This document shows, piece by piece, positions 53,026 to 54,570 of a stretch of 54,570 nucleotides of DNA. Made by a program: the position numbers and the translations under genes. The stretch spans positions 1 to 54,570 of the forward strand of contig NZ_JAEKJA010000031.1 in assembly GCF_016411865.1 (NCBI RefSeq), given 5' to 3'. The notes below the pieces were generated by a model that saw only the letters and a program-made list of their open reading frames with translations, was not told the DNA's origin and searched no databases. The stretch comes from Acuticoccus mangrovi (lineage in GTDB: Bacteria; Pseudomonadota; Alphaproteobacteria; Rhizobiales; Amorphaceae). Positions within the stretch are counted from its first letter, which is position 1. Every line of letters starts with the position of its first letter.

Positions 53026-54570
53026 ATGAGGAACGAGCGTCTGGACAAGTCGTGCGTGGACAGGCCCGGCTCGAGCGGTCAGATCGTCGATAGTCCCTCG
53101 GCGTTGCGCACCGCGACCGACCCTTCCGGCCACGGCGACGTCCCCTTGGTCATGACCGCCCCCGACCTCGACACGCTGCTCGAAGCCCAAGCCGGCGCGA
53201 CACCCGAGGCGGTCGCCCTGGTCGAGGGCGAGCGTGTGCTGACCTACGCCGAGCTCGATCGGCATGCGGGCCGGTTCGCGGAGCTCCTGCGCCACGCTGG
53301 CGCCGGGCCGGAACAGGTGTTCGCGATCCTGTCCCCGGCCACGATCGAGAGCGTCGTCGCGATCCTGGGGGTCCTGAAGGCGGGCGCGGCCTATCTGCCG
53401 CTCGAACCGGGCCAGCCCGATGCGCGCCTCGCATCGATGATCGCCAACGCCGGGCCGACCGGCATCGTGGCGGACGAGGCGGCGGCGCGGCGGCTGCCCG
53501 AGCCGCTGCGCGCGCGCTGCGTCGCGATGCCGTCGCTGGCGGTCGATCCCCCGGCGGCCGCGCCGACCCCACGACGTCGGTGTTCGCCGGATCGGATCGC
53601 CTACCTCATCTACACCTCCGGCAGCACGGGCGATCCGAAAGCCGTCGCGGTCTCGCACCGTGCCGTCATGCACTCGCTTCGCGCGCGCGGCGATCTCTAC
53701 CCGGAGCCGCCGGGCGTCGTCTGCCTGACCGCGCCGCTCACCTTCGACATCTCGGTCGCCCAGATCTTCGCGACCCTCGGCGGCGCCGGAACCCTGGTGT
53801 TGGGCGTCGATCTGGTCGGCTTCCGTGACCTCGCTCCCCGCTGGCGCGATGCGGTGCGGACCGTCATGTTGGCGTCGTCGGCCTATGCCGCCTTGCTCGC
53901 CGAACACGATGCGCCCTTCGGTCCCGGCCTGACGCGGGTCATCGTCGGCGGCGACAGCCTGCAGCGGAGCCTCGTCCGGCGGCACCACGAGCGGCGCGCC
54001 GAGGTGGCCCTCGTCAACGAGTATGGCCCGACGGAGGCGACGATCTTCGCCACGGCGGGGCTCGTCACGACGGCGGACGAGACACCGCCGATCGGGTCGC
54101 CGATCACCGGAACGCGCCTCCATCTTCTCGACGAGCGTCTTACGCCCTGCGGTCCGGGCGAGATCGGCGAACTCTATATCTCCGGCGACAATCTCGCCCG
54201 CGGATATTGGAAGCACCCCGGCCTGACGGCGGCACGCTTCGTCGCCAGCCCGTTTCGGCCGGGCGAACGCCTCTATCGCACCGGCGACCTCGCCAGCCGG
54301 CTGCCCGATGGGCGCTTCGTGTTCCGAGGGCGCGTCGACGATCAGCTCAAGATTCACGGCATCAGGATCGAGCCCGGCGAGATCGCCGCCGCGCTCCTGC
54401 GCGTGCCGGGTGTCGAGCAGGCTGAGGTGCTCGGCCGGTCGGCCGGCGATGGCGAGTTGCGGCTCGTCGCCTACGTCGTGGGGCGCGTGTCCGACGAGGC
54501 GGCGTTGCGCCGGGGACTTTGGGCATTGTTGCCGGATTACATGGTGCCGTCGGGGATTGTGGTGCTGGAG
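53026..54570 (+). CDS. Nonribosomal peptide synthetase, N-terminal adenylation domain, 3' end outside window
   Basis: Open for 515 codons to the right edge. After a variable N-terminus of about 45 residues comes an A domain: LTYAELDRHA (A1), [12 protein letters not shown] (A2), [13 protein letters not shown] (A3, 193-205), FDISVAQ (A4, Asp241), NEYGPTEAT (A5), GELYISGDNLARGYW (A6), YRTGDLASRLPDG (A7) and FRGRVDDQLKIHGIRIEPG (A8). The window ends just before A10. No condensation domain precedes it, so it starts a chain or is another stand-alone module. Pocket residues read D-I-A-L-I-G-E-I-F, which I cannot assign; the Glu hints at a basic or polar side chain. GGGG is just upstream of the ATG. 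Confidence 0.93.
   Translation, partial: MRNERLDKSCVDRPGSSGQIVDSPSALRTATDPSGHGDVPLVMTAPDLDTLLEAQAGATPEAVALVEGERVLTYAELDRHAGRFAELLRHAGAGPEQVFAILSPATIESVVAILGVLKAGAAYLPLEPGQPDARLASMIANAGPTGIVADEAAARRLPEPLRARCVAMPSLAVDPPAAAPTPRRRCSPDRIAYLIYTSGSTGDPKAVAVSHRAVMHSLRARGDLYPEPPGVVCLTAPLTFDISVAQIFATLGGAGTLVLGVDLVGFRDLAPRWRDAVRTVMLASSAYAALLAEHDAPFGPGLTRVIVGGDSLQRSLVRRHHERRAEVALVNEYGPTEATIFATAGLVTTADETPPIGSPITGTRLHLLDERLTPCGPGEIGELYISGDNLARGYWKHPGLTAARFVASPFRPGERLYRTGDLASRLPDGRFVFRGRVDDQLKIHGIRIEPGEIAAALLRVPGVEQAEVLGRSAGDGELRLVAYVVGRVSDEAALRRGLWALLPDYMVPSGIVVLE

Noticed and set aside
52730-53029. A 99-codon open frame whose stop overlaps the second NRPS start
   Set aside because: Third-position G/C bias is weak compared with neighbours, the ribosome site is distant, and the Arg/Gly-rich product has no family features.

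Overview
The window is very GC-rich, roughly two thirds G+C by eye with strong G/C bias at third codon positions. It is gene-dense, with many 4-base ATGA or GTGA overlaps. TAXI-type TRAP transport, a three-part HcnABC/opine-oxidase-type dehydrogenase, HyuA/HyuB, several MmgE/PrpD proteins and an FhuDBC importer together suggest a metabolically versatile alphaproteobacterium, perhaps Hyphomicrobiales-like. This is inference; no rRNA or marker gene is present. I saw no tRNA, CRISPR array or insertion sequence.

Region 1 (1-15.5 kb) looks like a catabolic island for a cyclic ureide or amide. It holds two PuuE-like polysaccharide-deacetylase-fold hydrolases (1-453 minus, partial; 8076-8954 plus), two MmgE/PrpD proteins, an AbrB-type membrane protein, an atypical SDR, a TAXI TRAP transporter (binding protein plus fused permease), a class V aminotransferase and an amidase. 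It ends with a tight operon of PrpD, a dihydroorotate-dehydrogenase-like flavoprotein, a dihydropyrimidinase/allantoinase-type hydrolase and an M20 carbamoyl-amino-acid hydrolase. The last three resemble reductive pyrimidine catabolism (dehydrogenase, ring opener, ureido hydrolase), but the flavoprotein lacks the usual catalytic loop. The 10-mer TGGTATGCCA sits in both divergent promoters of this region.

Region 2 (15.5-33.1 kb) looks like one LysR-controlled unit. It contains the LysR regulator, an HcnABC/OoxAB-like dehydrogenase, a GNAT acetyltransferase, a complete Dpp-type ABC importer, a third PrpD, a DAO-family oxidoreductase and HyuA/HyuB (ATP-dependent hydantoinase/oxoprolinase type). 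An ATAAC-N5-GTTAT-like site (an LTTR T-N11-A box) lies in each of its main intergenic regions.

Region 3 (33.2-54.6 kb) starts with a HipA-family kinase carrying an unusual N-terminal extension. It continues as a nonribosomal peptide biosynthetic cluster that runs off the right edge. The cluster has a phosphopantetheinyl transferase, an MbtH-like protein, a Rieske oxygenase, two P450s, a CmcJ/AsaB-like oxidoreductase, an FhuDBC-type siderophore importer, a stand-alone A-T-TE synthetase, a PhyH hydroxylase, an HlpA-like glycosyltransferase-fold protein, a methyltransferase-like protein and the start of a second NRPS. Two AT-rich genes of unknown role (40.2-41.2 kb and 45.9-46.8 kb) interrupt it. 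Uptake genes suggest a siderophore. The A-T-TE module next to several oxygenases suggests oxidation of a carrier-bound amino acid, threonine-like by its pocket residues. The product cannot be named from this window.
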